DNA of 64,000 bases. Origin: Rhodothalassium salexigens DSM 2132 (GTDB lineage: Bacteria; Pseudomonadota; Alphaproteobacteria; Sphingomonadales; Rhodothalassiaceae). Made by a program: the position numbers and the translations under genes. Shown here piece after piece: positions 9,885 through 18,624 of this stretch. The stretch spans positions 372,001 to 436,000 of the forward strand of contig NZ_SLXO01000002.1 of NCBI RefSeq assembly GCF_004341375.1, written 5' to 3'. Within the stretch, counting starts at the first letter, position 1; the number at the start of each line of letters is the position of its first letter. The notes beneath the pieces were generated by a model that was given only the letters and a program-made list of their open reading frames with translations, ran no database searches and was not told the origin of the DNA.

Positions 9885-9912
9885 AAAGACAAAGGCCGGC
9901 GAAACCGGCCTC
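9885..9912 (-). terminator. Intrinsic terminator of the secretion operon
   Basis: On the minus strand GGCCGG-TTTCG-CCGGCC is followed by TTTGTCTTTTGG. It lies about 150 bases after the TolC-family stop and ends the ABC-HlyD-TolC transcript. Confidence 0.6.
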
Positions 9913-10059
9913 AGCGTCTTGCACCGTCTTTCAGAAGCGCGGATGTCTCTGGGCTGGGGCTGTCCGCCGACGGCCGACGGCACGGGTGGGGCGCACGCGG
10001 CCGGCGGCCGTCGTCCTCATCGTCGTCGCCCAGGATCGGCGAGGCGTTGGAGCGCGGGT

Positions 10060-11805
10060 TCAGCGGATGCCGAGCGCTCCGAGGTCGGCGGTGGCGGCGC
10101 GGTAATTGGCCAGGGCTTCGAAATACTGCAACTGGGCGTCGACCAGCCGCACGCGGGCGTCGGCGGTCGCTTCTTCGCGTCGGTTGACGACGAAAAAGTC
10201 GCTGCCGCCTTCGCGGAACCGACGCCGCTCGGCCGCCTGCATGGTCTGTGCCTGATCCACCTCCAAGTCGGCCAGACGCACGGTTTCGGCCGCCGCGCGC
10301 AGGTCGTTGACCAGCCGGCGCACTTCCAACTCGATCCGCTCGGCGGTGAATTGGCGGCGATAGCGCAAGGCGTCCAACTCGGCCTGGGCGCGGCTGATGC
10401 GGCCTTCGGCGAAGCGCCGTTGCAGCGGCACCGAAAAGCTGAACTTGACGATGGTGTCGGTGCTGTCGCGCGACGGACCGCCCAGATCGACGGCGCCGAA
10501 ATCGCGCGACACCTCGCTGCCGAATTGCAGGCGGGGCAGCAACTCGTTGCGCCCCAAAGCCAGCGACAGCCGCGCGCGGTCCAGGCTCGCATCGATCAGG
10601 GCCAGTTCCGGCCGGGCCACCCGCGCGCGCTGGATATCGTTTTCCACCTGCATCAACTCGCCTTGCCGAATCGGCGGATAGCCGTCGGGCGCGCGGGCGG
10701 GATCGGGGGTCTCGGGTTCGCCGGCGGCGTCGCGATAGAATTGCGCCAGACTGAGGCCGGCATTCACGAAATCGCGCTTCGCCTGGGCCACCAGCGTGGC
10801 CCGCCGGGCCAGATTCTGGCGGTTCTCGGTCAGCAGGATCGCCGCCGCATCGCCAGCCGACACACGCCGCGACAACGCCTCCTGGCGCCGCTCGGCAAGC
10901 GCCAACAGGTCGACGAAAATCCCCTGCCTGAGCCCGGCGGCGATCCAACGCAGATAGGCGCTGAGCGCTTGGTACTGAACGCCGATCTGGGTCAGCATGA
11001 CCTCGATCTCGGCGCGTTCACGCTCGATTCGGGCGCGCCGGACCTCGCCGCGCCGGCCGTCGATCTGGCGGTCGCGCAACAGCGACAGCACGAAGCCAAT
11101 GCGCGCCTCGCCCAATTTGTTGGTGAAGCTCTTGTCTTCATAGATTGGGAAGTCGCCGCCGGAAAACCGATAGCCGCCATAGACCTCGGCGCCGAATGGC
11201 CCGAGCGCCTGGCGCACCTGTCCGTCCACCTCGCGACCGTCATAATAGCCGCTGGCGCGTGCAAAACCCTCCGATTTGACCATCAGGTCGAAGGCCCCCA
11301 TGGCCGACACCATATCGCCCTGGGCGGCGCGGAACTGCGCCATCGCCTCCAGGATGCGCGGCATGTGGCGCAGCGAGCTTTCCAACACCTCATCGCGGGT
11401 CAGCGGCGGCCGGCGGCCGGCGGCAAGGGGATCGCCGTCCGTGGCCTGCGCCTCGGCCGAGCGGCTCTGTGATGGCGCCCCCGCAGGCGTTTGCGACCCG
11501 CCCGCGCCCTGCGACGCCCCCGGAGAGGCGCCTTGGGACGCCCCCGAGGGGCCTCCCTGCTGGCGGTCGAGCATGTCCAGGGTCAGCAATGGCCGGGTCG
11601 GCGATACGGGGTCGGCGGGGTCGGCGGGATCGGCGGTACCGTCGCTCAGGGTCAGGGGCGCCACCCGAGCACCGCCGGGCGGCTCGGCGGCCGCAGCCGC
11701 CCCCGACGCCGGGCCGACGGCCAGCCCCGGCACCACTCCAAGCCACGCCACAGCTGCCAATCCGACCACATAACGACGCACCGCTCCGCCGTCAGGACGC
11801 ACCAT
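10060..11805 (-). CDS. TolC-family outer-membrane channel protein
   Basis: A 581-residue protein. ATG 11805 overlaps the end of the HlyD gene by 14 bases and is preceded by GGGGG; a hydrophobic export signal follows (VVGLAAVAWLGVVPGLAVG). Residues about 45-125 are Gly/Pro/Ser-rich. The rest has the long helical, OEP-type layout, with typical stretches such as ALIDASLDRARLSLALGRNE and the C-terminal helix AQLQYFEALANYRAATADLG. It would form the trimeric outer-membrane duct of the tripartite system encoded by this operon. It lies last in the operon and ends before an intrinsic terminator. Confidence 0.9.
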   Translation of the reverse strand: MVRPDGGAVRRYVVGLAAVAWLGVVPGLAVGPASGAAAAAEPPGGARVAPLTLSDGTADPADPADPVSPTRPLLTLDMLDRQQGGPSGASQGASPGASQGAGGSQTPAGAPSQSRSAEAQATDGDPLAAGRRPPLTRDEVLESSLRHMPRILEAMAQFRAAQGDMVSAMGAFDLMVKSEGFARASGYYDGREVDGQVRQALGPFGAEVYGGYRFSGGDFPIYEDKSFTNKLGEARIGFVLSLLRDRQIDGRRGEVRRARIERERAEIEVMLTQIGVQYQALSAYLRWIAAGLRQGIFVDLLALAERRQEALSRRVSAGDAAAILLTENRQNLARRATLVAQAKRDFVNAGLSLAQFYRDAAGEPETPDPARAPDGYPPIRQGELMQVENDIQRARVARPELALIDASLDRARLSLALGRNELLPRLQFGSEVSRDFGAVDLGGPSRDSTDTIVKFSFSVPLQRRFAEGRISRAQAELDALRYRRQFTAERIELEVRRLVNDLRAAAETVRLADLEVDQAQTMQAAERRRFREGGSDFFVVNRREEATADARVRLVDAQLQYFEALANYRAATADLGALGIR

Positions 11806-12910
11806 TACTGCCCCCGCTACCGCCCTGGCCGCCGGACGCGCCGCCCTGGCCGCTGCCCTGGCCGCCGCCTTGGCCACCTGAACCACCCGGCACCGTGAAG
11901 TTGGGCGGGAAGTTATTCATTTGCCGCCACAATTCGTAGCCGAGGCGGACCGTATCCAACAACACCCAGCCGCGCGCCTGAGTGCCCAGACGCACGAAGC
12001 GTTCCTCGGGCCAGGGTTCGCCGTCGGGGTCTTCGACCACCATGATGCGGAATTGGCCGCTCAGATTGGCCCCCCGGTCGACCACCGCGACGCGCCCGGC
12101 GAAGGTGCCCACCGCCACCGACGGCCAGCCAGAGAACTGCACCGCCGGCCAGCCCTCGAACTGCAAGCGCACCGGACGGCCTTCTTCGACCAGGGCGGCG
12201 TCGCGACCGTCGACGAACAGCTGCACGGCGCGCTTGACATCCTCGGGGATGAAGGTGGCGACACGCTGGCCTTGCTGGATGAAGGTGGCGCTGTCGCCGG
12301 CATTGACGGTCAGAATGGTGCCGTCGCGCGGCGCGCGCACGGTCTGGATCGACTGGCGCGACAGCCGCACCTCGGCCTGCTTCAATTCGGCCCGCGCACT
12401 GGCCAGCTTAGAGCGCAGGTCTTCGAGCTTGATCTGGGCGTTCTCATAGGCCAGCCGCGAGCTCAAGCCCTCTTCATACAGTTCCTTTTGGCGCCGGGCG
12501 TCGTATTCGGCCGTCGAGACCTGTTGTTCGGCCGCAATCACCTTGCGTTCGAGCGCCTGCATCTCGCTCTTCAGGCGCTCGACCAGTTGCGGATCATTGT
12601 CCACCAGACGGACGATCGGGTCGCCTTTCTTGACCGTGCTGCCGTCGCGCACGAACCACTGTTCGATGCGGCCGCCGACCAGCGCGTTGATGTCCTGCTG
12701 CCGGTCGCGCGGATCGAGCGCGGTGACCACGCCGCGCCCCGACGCGGTCTGCACCCAGGGGGTAAAGTAGAGAAACGTCCCGCCGATCAGGATCGTCGCC
12801 AGAATGATCAACACGACCATCCGCATCACCCGCGGAATCCGGATCGAGTCGAGCGTCTGCCAGGTATCCAGATGCTTGCCGCGAAAGCCTAGATCGTTGG
12901 GTACGGACAT
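11792..12910 (-). CDS. HlyD-family membrane-fusion protein
   Basis: A 372-residue periplasmic adaptor. One N-terminal membrane segment (VMRMVVLIILATILIGGTFL, about 29-48) is followed by a biotinyl-lipoyl-like half motif (GGRIEQWFVRDGSTVKKGDPI), a long coiled coil (about 105-190), the second half motif (IQTVRAPRDGTI) and a beta-barrel domain. The C-terminus is an unusual ~32-residue tail made almost only of Gly, Gln and Ser. ATG 12910 with GGAG upstream is preferred over an upstream TTG. It lies 30 bases after the ABC gene and overlaps the TolC-family gene, so the three are surely co-transcribed. It links the inner-membrane ABC protein to the outer-membrane channel. Confidence 0.92.
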   Translation of the reverse strand: MSVPNDLGFRGKHLDTWQTLDSIRIPRVMRMVVLIILATILIGGTFLYFTPWVQTASGRGVVTALDPRDRQQDINALVGGRIEQWFVRDGSTVKKGDPIVRLVDNDPQLVERLKSEMQALERKVIAAEQQVSTAEYDARRQKELYEEGLSSRLAYENAQIKLEDLRSKLASARAELKQAEVRLSRQSIQTVRAPRDGTILTVNAGDSATFIQQGQRVATFIPEDVKRAVQLFVDGRDAALVEEGRPVRLQFEGWPAVQFSGWPSVAVGTFAGRVAVVDRGANLSGQFRIMVVEDPDGEPWPEERFVRLGTQARGWVLLDTVRLGYELWRQMNNFPPNFTVPGGSGGQGGGQGSGQGGASGGQGGSGGSNGAS

Positions 12911-12940
12911 CCCTGTCTGCTCCACTGGTGCCGGCAACGG

Positions 12941-14731
12941 TTATTCGGCCTGGGCGCCGGTGACGGCCTCGGCGCCGGCAGCGGCCGAGGAGTCGACCAG
13001 GCTCAAGCGCTGGCGATCCCAGCCCAGCCACAACCGATGGTCCAGTTGCGGCAGGCTGTGGTGGTTGCTGAAGAAGACCACGGTCATGTCGCGCTCGGCC
13101 ACGATATGGTCGAGAACCCGCTCCAGCACGGCCTGTTCGATCACGTCGCAGGACTCGTTCAGCACCAGAATGTGCGGATCGGCCAACAACGCCGCCGCAA
13201 GTTGCAGGCGCATGGTCTCTTCGGGCGACAGCGGCAGGCCCAAGGGCGACATCACCGTGTCGAGCCCCTTGTCGAACGACTTGACGATATCGTCGATGCC
13301 GACCATCCGCAGCACATCGAACATCTGCCCGCGCGTCGCCTCGGCCGAGGCGGCCAGGCTCAGATACTCCTCGATGCTGCAATCGGCGACCATCGGCCGG
13401 TCGATCACCACCACCTCCTGGCGCAGGCGGTGGACATCGCATTCCATCAGGTCATAGCCGGCCAGCGTGATCCAGCCCCGGTCGGGCAGTTCGTGGCGCT
13501 TGAGCAGGTTGGTGAACAGGCGTTGCAGAGCGTCGTCTTCGGCGCGCGCGCGCACCTTGACGCCGCCGGGGATGACGATGTCGAGCACCGCTTCGCGCCG
13601 CCGAACGGTCTTGGCCACCTGATCGAAGCGCAAGTCGCAAACCTTGTCGTCCAACAGCAGCCGCCCGGCGGTGTTTTCCAACGGGATCTTATAGACCAGG
13701 CCGATCTCGTCGATCGCCATGCAGACATAGTAAAAGCGCTTGAGATAGGAGTCGAACTGCGACATGCCGACGAAAATCGCCGACATGATCAGTTCGGCGG
13801 CGACCAATTGGCCAAGCGACAACTGTCCGCGAATGACCAGCCAGCCGCCAAGCGCCAGCAATGCCGCGCTGGCCGTGGCATAGAGAAACAACAGCCCGAT
13901 GGTCTGGGCGAAGTTGCGCCGGAAATGGGCCTTCTTTTTCTTGATGTAATTTGCGGTCAACTCTTCCGAGCGCTGCAAGGCGAAGCCGATATGGTGGTCC
14001 GACTTGTAAAAACCATTGGTCTCACCCAGATGGCTCAGCCATTTGGCGGTCTCATACTTGGCGTGCGACAGGTCGATGCCGGTGCGGATCGCCCCCGGCC
14101 CCCAGATCTGCCAGACCAGGAACAACAGCAGGATCAACACCAGATTGAAGGCCAGAAACACCGGGTGATAGAGCGACACCACGGCAAAGCCGATGACCGC
14201 TTGGAGAATGATCGAGAAACCGCCGATCAGGATCTCCGGCATGCTCCGCTGCAGGGTCATGATGTCGAAATAGCGGTGGAACAGGCCGTCGCGCTTGACC
14301 TCCTCGAAAAACGGCGCCTGAGCGTAGATCGCCTGGAGGGAAAACTCCGACACCAGCCGGGCATAGGCGCGCCGGCCGTAGATCTCGAGCAGATGGGTGC
14401 GCAGCGCCATCAACAGCGCCGACAGCGCCAGCAGACCGAACAGCGCCAGCGACAGCACGATCAGCGGCTGCACCAGGGCGGTGTTGGCGATCGTGTCGAT
14501 GACCATCTGGACCGAGATCGGGACCGCAAGCGTCAGCACGCTGATCGCCACGCCAAACACCACCGCCATCCAGAAATAGCGCGCCTCCGGCCCCAGAATG
14601 AGCCGGAAGTAGTACCACAACTCGCTGAACGAAAACGCATGCGGGGGCGTCGTCCCGATACCGGTCTTGGGCCCCATGGGCACGCTTTTCGCGGTCAGCG
14701 GCGCGGTCGTGCTGTCGATGTCCTGCGACAT
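12941..14731 (-). CDS. ABC exporter-like protein with degenerate nucleotide-binding domain
   Basis: A 596-residue half-transporter of the type I secretion layout: a six-helix membrane domain (about 45-330) and a C-terminal ABC ATPase fold (about 350-575). The fold is recognisable but every catalytic motif is changed. The Walker A site reads RARAEDDALQR instead of GxxGxGKS/T; the Q-loop region reads VVVIDRP; the LSGGQ signature reads LSPEE (about 499); Walker B DEATS reads ILVLNESCD, losing both Asp and Glu; the switch His region reads FFSNHHS. The gene is otherwise intact, with no stops or frameshifts, and heads the operon with HlyD and TolC. It cannot be expected to hydrolyse ATP alone. It may pair with an active ABC subunit encoded elsewhere or work by another energy source. 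Confidence 0.85.
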   Translation of the reverse strand: MSQDIDSTTAPLTAKSVPMGPKTGIGTTPPHAFSFSELWYYFRLILGPEARYFWMAVVFGVAISVLTLAVPISVQMVIDTIANTALVQPLIVLSLALFGLLALSALLMALRTHLLEIYGRRAYARLVSEFSLQAIYAQAPFFEEVKRDGLFHRYFDIMTLQRSMPEILIGGFSIILQAVIGFAVVSLYHPVFLAFNLVLILLLFLVWQIWGPGAIRTGIDLSHAKYETAKWLSHLGETNGFYKSDHHIGFALQRSEELTANYIKKKKAHFRRNFAQTIGLLFLYATASAALLALGGWLVIRGQLSLGQLVAAELIMSAIFVGMSQFDSYLKRFYYVCMAIDEIGLVYKIPLENTAGRLLLDDKVCDLRFDQVAKTVRRREAVLDIVIPGGVKVRARAEDDALQRLFTNLLKRHELPDRGWITLAGYDLMECDVHRLRQEVVVIDRPMVADCSIEEYLSLAASAEATRGQMFDVLRMVGIDDIVKSFDKGLDTVMSPLGLPLSPEETMRLQLAAALLADPHILVLNESCDVIEQAVLERVLDHIVAERDMTVVFFSNHHSLPQLDHRLWLGWDRQRLSLVDSSAAAGAEAVTGAQAE

Positions 14732-14820
14732 GGTATCAATGTCCGGTTTTGCTCGTTCCCCGCCCGGAAGTCCGGCGGCCGTTGTGCGCTAAGCAGATGG
14801 CGCGCCGATTAAGCCTTGTC

Positions 14821-14849
14821 CAATCGAAAGAACAAGCCTTTTTCGATTG
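14821..14849. promoter_or_regulatory. Inverted repeat in the divergent ABC operon / OxyR-like promoter region
   Basis: CAATCGAAA (14821-14829) and TTTCGATTG (14841-14849) form a perfect 9-bp inverted repeat with an 11-bp spacer. It lies 33 bp before the OxyR-like start and 90 bp before the ABC start. LysR-type regulators usually bind such dyads in shared divergent promoters, so autoregulation and control of the secretion operon are likely. Confidence 0.55.
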
Positions 14850-14881
14850 ACAATATCTATCGAAGAAGGAAGCGTTTGGCT

Positions 14882-15805
14882 ATGCCCACATTGCGACAAC
14901 TCAGTTACCTGGTGGCGATCGCCGAGGAAGGCCATTTCGGCCGCGCGTCGCAACGCACCCACGCAACCCAGCCGACGTTGAGCAGCCAGCTGCGCACGCT
15001 TGAGGCGACGCTCGGCGTCCAACTGGTCGAACGCGGCCGCCACGGCGCCACGATCACGCCGGTGGGGCGTGAGGTGGTCGACCGGGCGCGACGCGTGCTC
15101 GCCGAGGTGGACGCGATCCGCGGCGTCGCCGCCAAGGGTGCCGGCGGGTTGGCGGGCATCGTCCGGCTTGGCGTGCCGGCGACGCTCGGGCCCTATCTGC
15201 TGCGCTATATCGTGCCCGAACTGCACCGCCGCTACCCCGATCTCAAGCTTTTCGTGCGCGAGGACTTTCCCCGTGCCCTGGCGGACCGCCTGGAAGCCGG
15301 CGCCTTCGACCTGGTGCTGTCGCCACTGTCGCAGGAGCGCCGCCACATCGCCTTCGCGCCGCTGTTCGACGAACCGCTGCTGCTGGTCTGCGCGCCCGAC
15401 CATGCCCTGGCCGGCGCCGGCCCGCTCGACCGGCGCGCCCTCGAAGGCGCCAAGGTTTTGACCCTTGAGCCCGGCTATTTTCTGCACGAACAGGTGCGCC
15501 AGGTGTGCGACGCCTATGGTGCCGAAATCCTCCAGGACTATGAAGGCACCAGCCTCGATACGCTGCGTCTGATGGCCGGCATGGGGGTTGGCCTGGCGTT
15601 TCTGCCCGCCCTGTACGTGCGCTCGGAAATCGCCGCCGGGGGCGACTTGTGCGTGCGCCCGCTGGCCAGTGAGCCACCGGTGCGCACCATCGGCCTGGCG
15701 TGGCGCCACACCAGCGGCAACGCCACCGACTATGCCGCCATGGCCGAGATGATCCGCAGCATCGCCGCCCAAGCCCTGCCTGAGGTGTCGGTGCGCACGC
15801 AATGA
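14882..15805 (+). CDS. OxyR-like LysR-family regulator lacking the peroxidatic cysteine
   Basis: A 307-residue protein, the usual OxyR length. ATG 14882 has GAAGGAAG upstream. The N-terminal helix-turn-helix (LRQLSYLVAIAEEGHFGRAS) and the whole sensor domain align with OxyR, including TSLDTLRLMAGMGVGLAFLP and VRTIGLAW. The stretch that is GHCLRDQAMGFC in E. coli OxyR reads GYFLHEQVRQVC here: Cys199 is replaced by Phe, while the Cys208 equivalent is kept. The classical C199-C208 disulfide switch is therefore impossible. It probably senses something else, or works by a different cysteine chemistry. It is transcribed divergently from the ABC-HlyD-TolC operon with a palindrome between them. Confidence 0.85.
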   Translation: MPTLRQLSYLVAIAEEGHFGRASQRTHATQPTLSSQLRTLEATLGVQLVERGRHGATITPVGREVVDRARRVLAEVDAIRGVAAKGAGGLAGIVRLGVPATLGPYLLRYIVPELHRRYPDLKLFVREDFPRALADRLEAGAFDLVLSPLSQERRHIAFAPLFDEPLLLVCAPDHALAGAGPLDRRALEGAKVLTLEPGYFLHEQVRQVCDAYGAEILQDYEGTSLDTLRLMAGMGVGLAFLPALYVRSEIAAGGDLCVRPLASEPPVRTIGLAWRHTSGNATDYAAMAEMIRSIAAQALPEVSVRTQ

Positions 15806-15844
15806 TGTCCACCCCCTTCAAATCCAGGCCCTTGTGGTCTATAT

Positions 15845-16190
15845 CCATAGATGCCGGCGACGGTCGGCTATGGCGATAAACGGCTCGTCGAATAGGTTAC
15901 GCGGACCCGGGGGCAGTGCCCGGCGCCTCCACCACCAGCGTTTGGACCGCCGGCAACGGCGCGGGCGAACGATGCTGATGGGGGCGAACCAGGATCGACG
16001 CGGACTGAAGGACGTGACCCTTCGCCCGGGATGGTACCGCCGTTATCGGGCCATATAGCAAGTGCGAACGACAATGACGTCGAGGTCGCTATTGCCGCGT
16101 AAGCGGTAAGAGTGATCGCACTCTTCAATTCCTAGCCCCTCGACAGGGTTAGGTGGGGTCCGGGGGCACCTAGCAACAGAAGCCCCCATC
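15845..16190 (+). ncRNA. ssrA: tmRNA, circularly permuted two-piece form
   Basis: Rescues stalled ribosomes. The gene order is permuted, as in alphaproteobacteria. The acceptor piece comes first (about 15845-15934), starting with a CCATAG/CTATGG stem and ending in a T-stem (CCGGG-GGCAGTG-CCCGG), CGCCTCC and ACCA. A 45-base internal spacer follows. The coding piece starts at 15980 with GGGGGCGAACCAGGATCGAC. GGGGGCG pairs with CGCCTCC to form the acceptor stem with one G-U pair. The tag frame is at 16064-16102: ANDNDVEVAIAA then TAA. An AAGAGTG/CACTCTT hairpin and a GGGGGC...GCCCCC element ending near 16187 complete the piece. The T-loop is non-canonical. The outer ends are approximate. Confidence 0.93.
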
Positions 16191-16230
16191 TGATTCCCGG
16201 CACAAGCCAAGGGTCGCCATCGGTTCGGCT

Positions 16231-16259
16231 TTGCGCCGCGGGGGCGCACCCGCTATAAC
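16231..16259 (+). promoter_or_regulatory. Promoter of sspB
   Basis: TTGCGC (16231-16236), a 17-bp spacer and TATAAC (16254-16259). The predicted start near 16266 leaves a leader of about 65 bases before sspB, so sspB can be made independently of ssrA. Confidence 0.55.
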
Positions 16260-16332
16260 GGCAGTGCACAATAGTCTCCGACACACCGGCTGCCGGCATT
16301 GCCGCGGCCCCATAACCGGCAAAGCGTTGTTC

Positions 16333-16995
16333 ATGTCGAAGCTGGAAATCGATTACGACGAGTTGGTGCAGAAGGCACTGCGCGGCGTGGTGAAGGAAAT
16401 CCTTGAAAAAACCGCCCGCGACGGCCTGCCTGGCGACCATCATTTTTATGTGGCGTTCCGCACCCGCGCGCCGGGTGTGCAGATGGCCGATCATCTCCGC
16501 GCCCGCTATCCCGACGAAATGACCATCGTGCTCCAGCACAAGTTCTGGGGCCTCAAGGTGTTCGACGACCATTTCCAGGTCGGGCTCAGCTTTCAGCAGA
16601 ACCCGGAGCATCTGGTGATACCGTTCGCCGCCATCGTCGGCTTCGTCGATCCGAGCGTGCAGTTCGCCTTGCAGTTCCAAGACCATGAGGCCGATCAGGA
16701 CGCCGAGACCGCCGACACCGCCGCCGACGACACCAGCGGCGCGCCGGCCGAGATGGTCGATATCTCGGCGCGCGCCCGCGGTCGCGAAGACCAGGCCGAG
16801 CGCCGACACGCCAGCACCGGGGCGACCGCCGACAAGCGTCCGAACGACGACGCGGACGAACCGGCAGACGGGCACGCCGCAGCGGCCGCACCCGACGCCG
16901 AGGCCGGCGCGACCCGCGACAAGGATCCCGACGGCGACGCCGAAGGAGACGACACCAACGTGGTGGCGCTCGACGCGTTCCGAAAGAAAACCTGA
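16333..16995 (+). CDS. sspB: SspB-family ClpXP adaptor (alpha type)
   Basis: A 220-residue adaptor that binds the ssrA tag and delivers tagged proteins to the ClpXP protease. Residues 1-125 form the substrate-binding domain (DYDELVQKALRGVVKEILEK, GLPGDHHFYVAFRT, MTIVLQHKFWGLKVFDDHF, FAAIVGFVDPSVQFALQF). A long acidic, disordered linker of about 75 residues follows. The extreme C-terminus, NVVALDAFRKK, is the short ClpX-docking motif of this family. ATG 16333 begins the conserved domain. It lies just downstream of ssrA in the same direction, so the tag-bearing RNA and the tag reader are neighbours. Confidence 0.93.
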   Translation: MSKLEIDYDELVQKALRGVVKEILEKTARDGLPGDHHFYVAFRTRAPGVQMADHLRARYPDEMTIVLQHKFWGLKVFDDHFQVGLSFQQNPEHLVIPFAAIVGFVDPSVQFALQFQDHEADQDAETADTAADDTSGAPAEMVDISARARGREDQAERRHASTGATADKRPNDDADEPADGHAAAAAPDAEAGATRDKDPDGDAEGDDTNVVALDAFRKKT

Positions 16996-17177
16996 CCAGC
17001 GGCCGGGTGCAGGCCAGCCGGGCAACCCGGCGGCCGTCGCGCGCCTGATTGTCCACCGCCGCACGGACCGGCCGCCCCAGCCCTCTCGGTGGTCGCGAGG
17101 TTGAGCCGGTTGGCGTCGCCCGCGCGACCGGTCTGTCCACCCTTCGACCTTGTCCCGCCCTCGATGGAGTGATCGCC

Positions 17178-18572
17178 ATGGCAGCCACCCGCGTGGAAAC
17201 CGACACCTTCGGCCCGCTCGACGTCCCCGCCGACAAATATTGGGGCGCCCAGACCCAGCGCTCGCTGACCAATTTCCCGATCGGCACCGAGACCATGCCG
17301 GCGCCGCTGATCCGCGCGCTCGGCATCGTCAAGCGCGCCGCCGCCGAAGCCAATATGGACCTGGACAATCTGGAGCCCAAGCTCGGCCAGGCGATCGTGC
17401 AGGCCGCCGACGAGGTGATCGCCGGCAAGCTCGACGCCCATTTCCCGCTGGTGGTCTGGCAGACCGGCTCGGGTACCCAGTCGAACATGAACGCCAATGA
17501 GGTGATCGCCAACCGTGCGATCGAGATCCTCGGCGGCAAGCTCGGCACCAAGGACCCGGTGCACCCCAACGACCATTGCAACCGATCGCAATCGTCGAAC
17601 GACACCTTCCCCACCGCCATGCACATCGCCGCGGCCGAGGAAGTGCACCGGCGGCTGATCCCGGCCATGGACCATCTGCTCGCCGCGCTCGACGCCAAGG
17701 CGCAGGCGTTCGAGGGCATCGTCAAGATCGGCCGCACCCACCTGCAAGACGCCACGCCGCTGACGCTCGGCCAGGAGTTTTCGGGCTATGCCGCCCAGAT
17801 GCGCCAGGGCCTGCGCCGGGTGCGCGCCGCGCTGCCGGCGCTCTACCCGCTGGCCCAGGGCGGCACGGCGGTCGGCACCGGCATCAACGCCAAGCCGGGC
17901 TTCGCCGAGACGGTGGCCCAGAAGGTGGCGGCGATCACCGGCCTGGCGTTCACCTCCGCCGACAACAAGTTCGAAGCTCTGGCCGCCCATGACGCGCTGG
18001 TCGAGGTGTCGGGGGCGCTTAACACCGTGGCGTGCAGCCTGATGAAGATCGCCAACGACCTGCGGCTGCTGGGCTCGGGCCCGCGCTGCGGCCTCGGCGA
18101 GCTCAAGCTGCCCGAGAACGAGCCCGGCTCGTCGATCATGCCGGGCAAGGTCAACCCGACCCAGGCCGAGGCGATGACCATGGTGTGCGCCCAGGTGATG
18201 GGCAACCACACCGCGATCACCGTCGGCGGCGCCACCGGGCATCTGGAGCTCAACGTCTTCAAGCCGGTGATGATCTACAATCTGTTGCAGTCGATCCGCC
18301 TGCTCGCCGACGGCATGACCAGCTTCACCGACCGCTGCGTCGCCGGCATCGAGGCCGACGAGGCGCGCATCGCCACCCTGCTCGACCAGTCGCTGATGCT
18401 GGTCACCGCGCTGGCGCCCGAAATCGGCTACGACAAGGCCGCTGAAGTGGCCAAGAACGCCCACAAGAAGGGCCTGACGCTGCTCGAATCGGCGCTCGAA
18501 CTCAATGCCGTGAGCGAAGAGCGGTTCCGCGCCGTGGTCCGGCCCGAAACCATGGTGGCGCCCAAGGACTGA
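17178..18572 (+). CDS. fumC: Fumarate hydratase, class II
   Basis: Hydrates fumarate to malate in the TCA cycle; an iron-free homotetramer. It has 464 residues, the normal length. ATG 17178 follows GGAG by 8 bases. Motifs: [13 protein letters not shown] (about 98-110), the catalytic-site segment with [11 protein letters not shown], and the superfamily signature [11 protein letters not shown]. It lies 182 bases after sspB and ends before a strong convergent terminator. The 182-bp gap shows no other feature. Confidence 0.97.
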   Translation: MAATRVETDTFGPLDVPADKYWGAQTQRSLTNFPIGTETMPAPLIRALGIVKRAAAEANMDLDNLEPKLGQAIVQAADEVIAGKLDAHFPLVVWQTGSGTQSNMNANEVIANRAIEILGGKLGTKDPVHPNDHCNRSQSSNDTFPTAMHIAAAEEVHRRLIPAMDHLLAALDAKAQAFEGIVKIGRTHLQDATPLTLGQEFSGYAAQMRQGLRRVRAALPALYPLAQGGTAVGTGINAKPGFAETVAQKVAAITGLAFTSADNKFEALAAHDALVEVSGALNTVACSLMKIANDLRLLGSGPRCGLGELKLPENEPGSSIMPGKVNPTQAEAMTMVCAQVMGNHTAITVGGATGHLELNVFKPVMIYNLLQSIRLLADGMTSFTDRCVAGIEADEARIATLLDQSLMLVTALAPEIGYDKAAEVAKNAHKKGLTLLESALELNAVSEERFRAVVRPETMVAPKD

Positions 18573-18589
18573 CCGTCCGGCGCCCGCAG

Positions 18590-18620
18590 GCCCGCGTCCG
18601 GGGATCGCCCGGACGCGGGC
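18590..18620. terminator. Strong hairpin between convergent fumC and permease genes
   Basis: GCCCGCGTCCGGG (18590-18602) and CCCGGACGCGGGC (18608-18620) form a perfect 13-bp stem with a 5-base loop. It lies 17 bases after the fumC stop and 4 bases before the permease stop, so it can serve both strands. There is no T-run. Confidence 0.65.
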
Positions 18621-18624
18621 GCGC

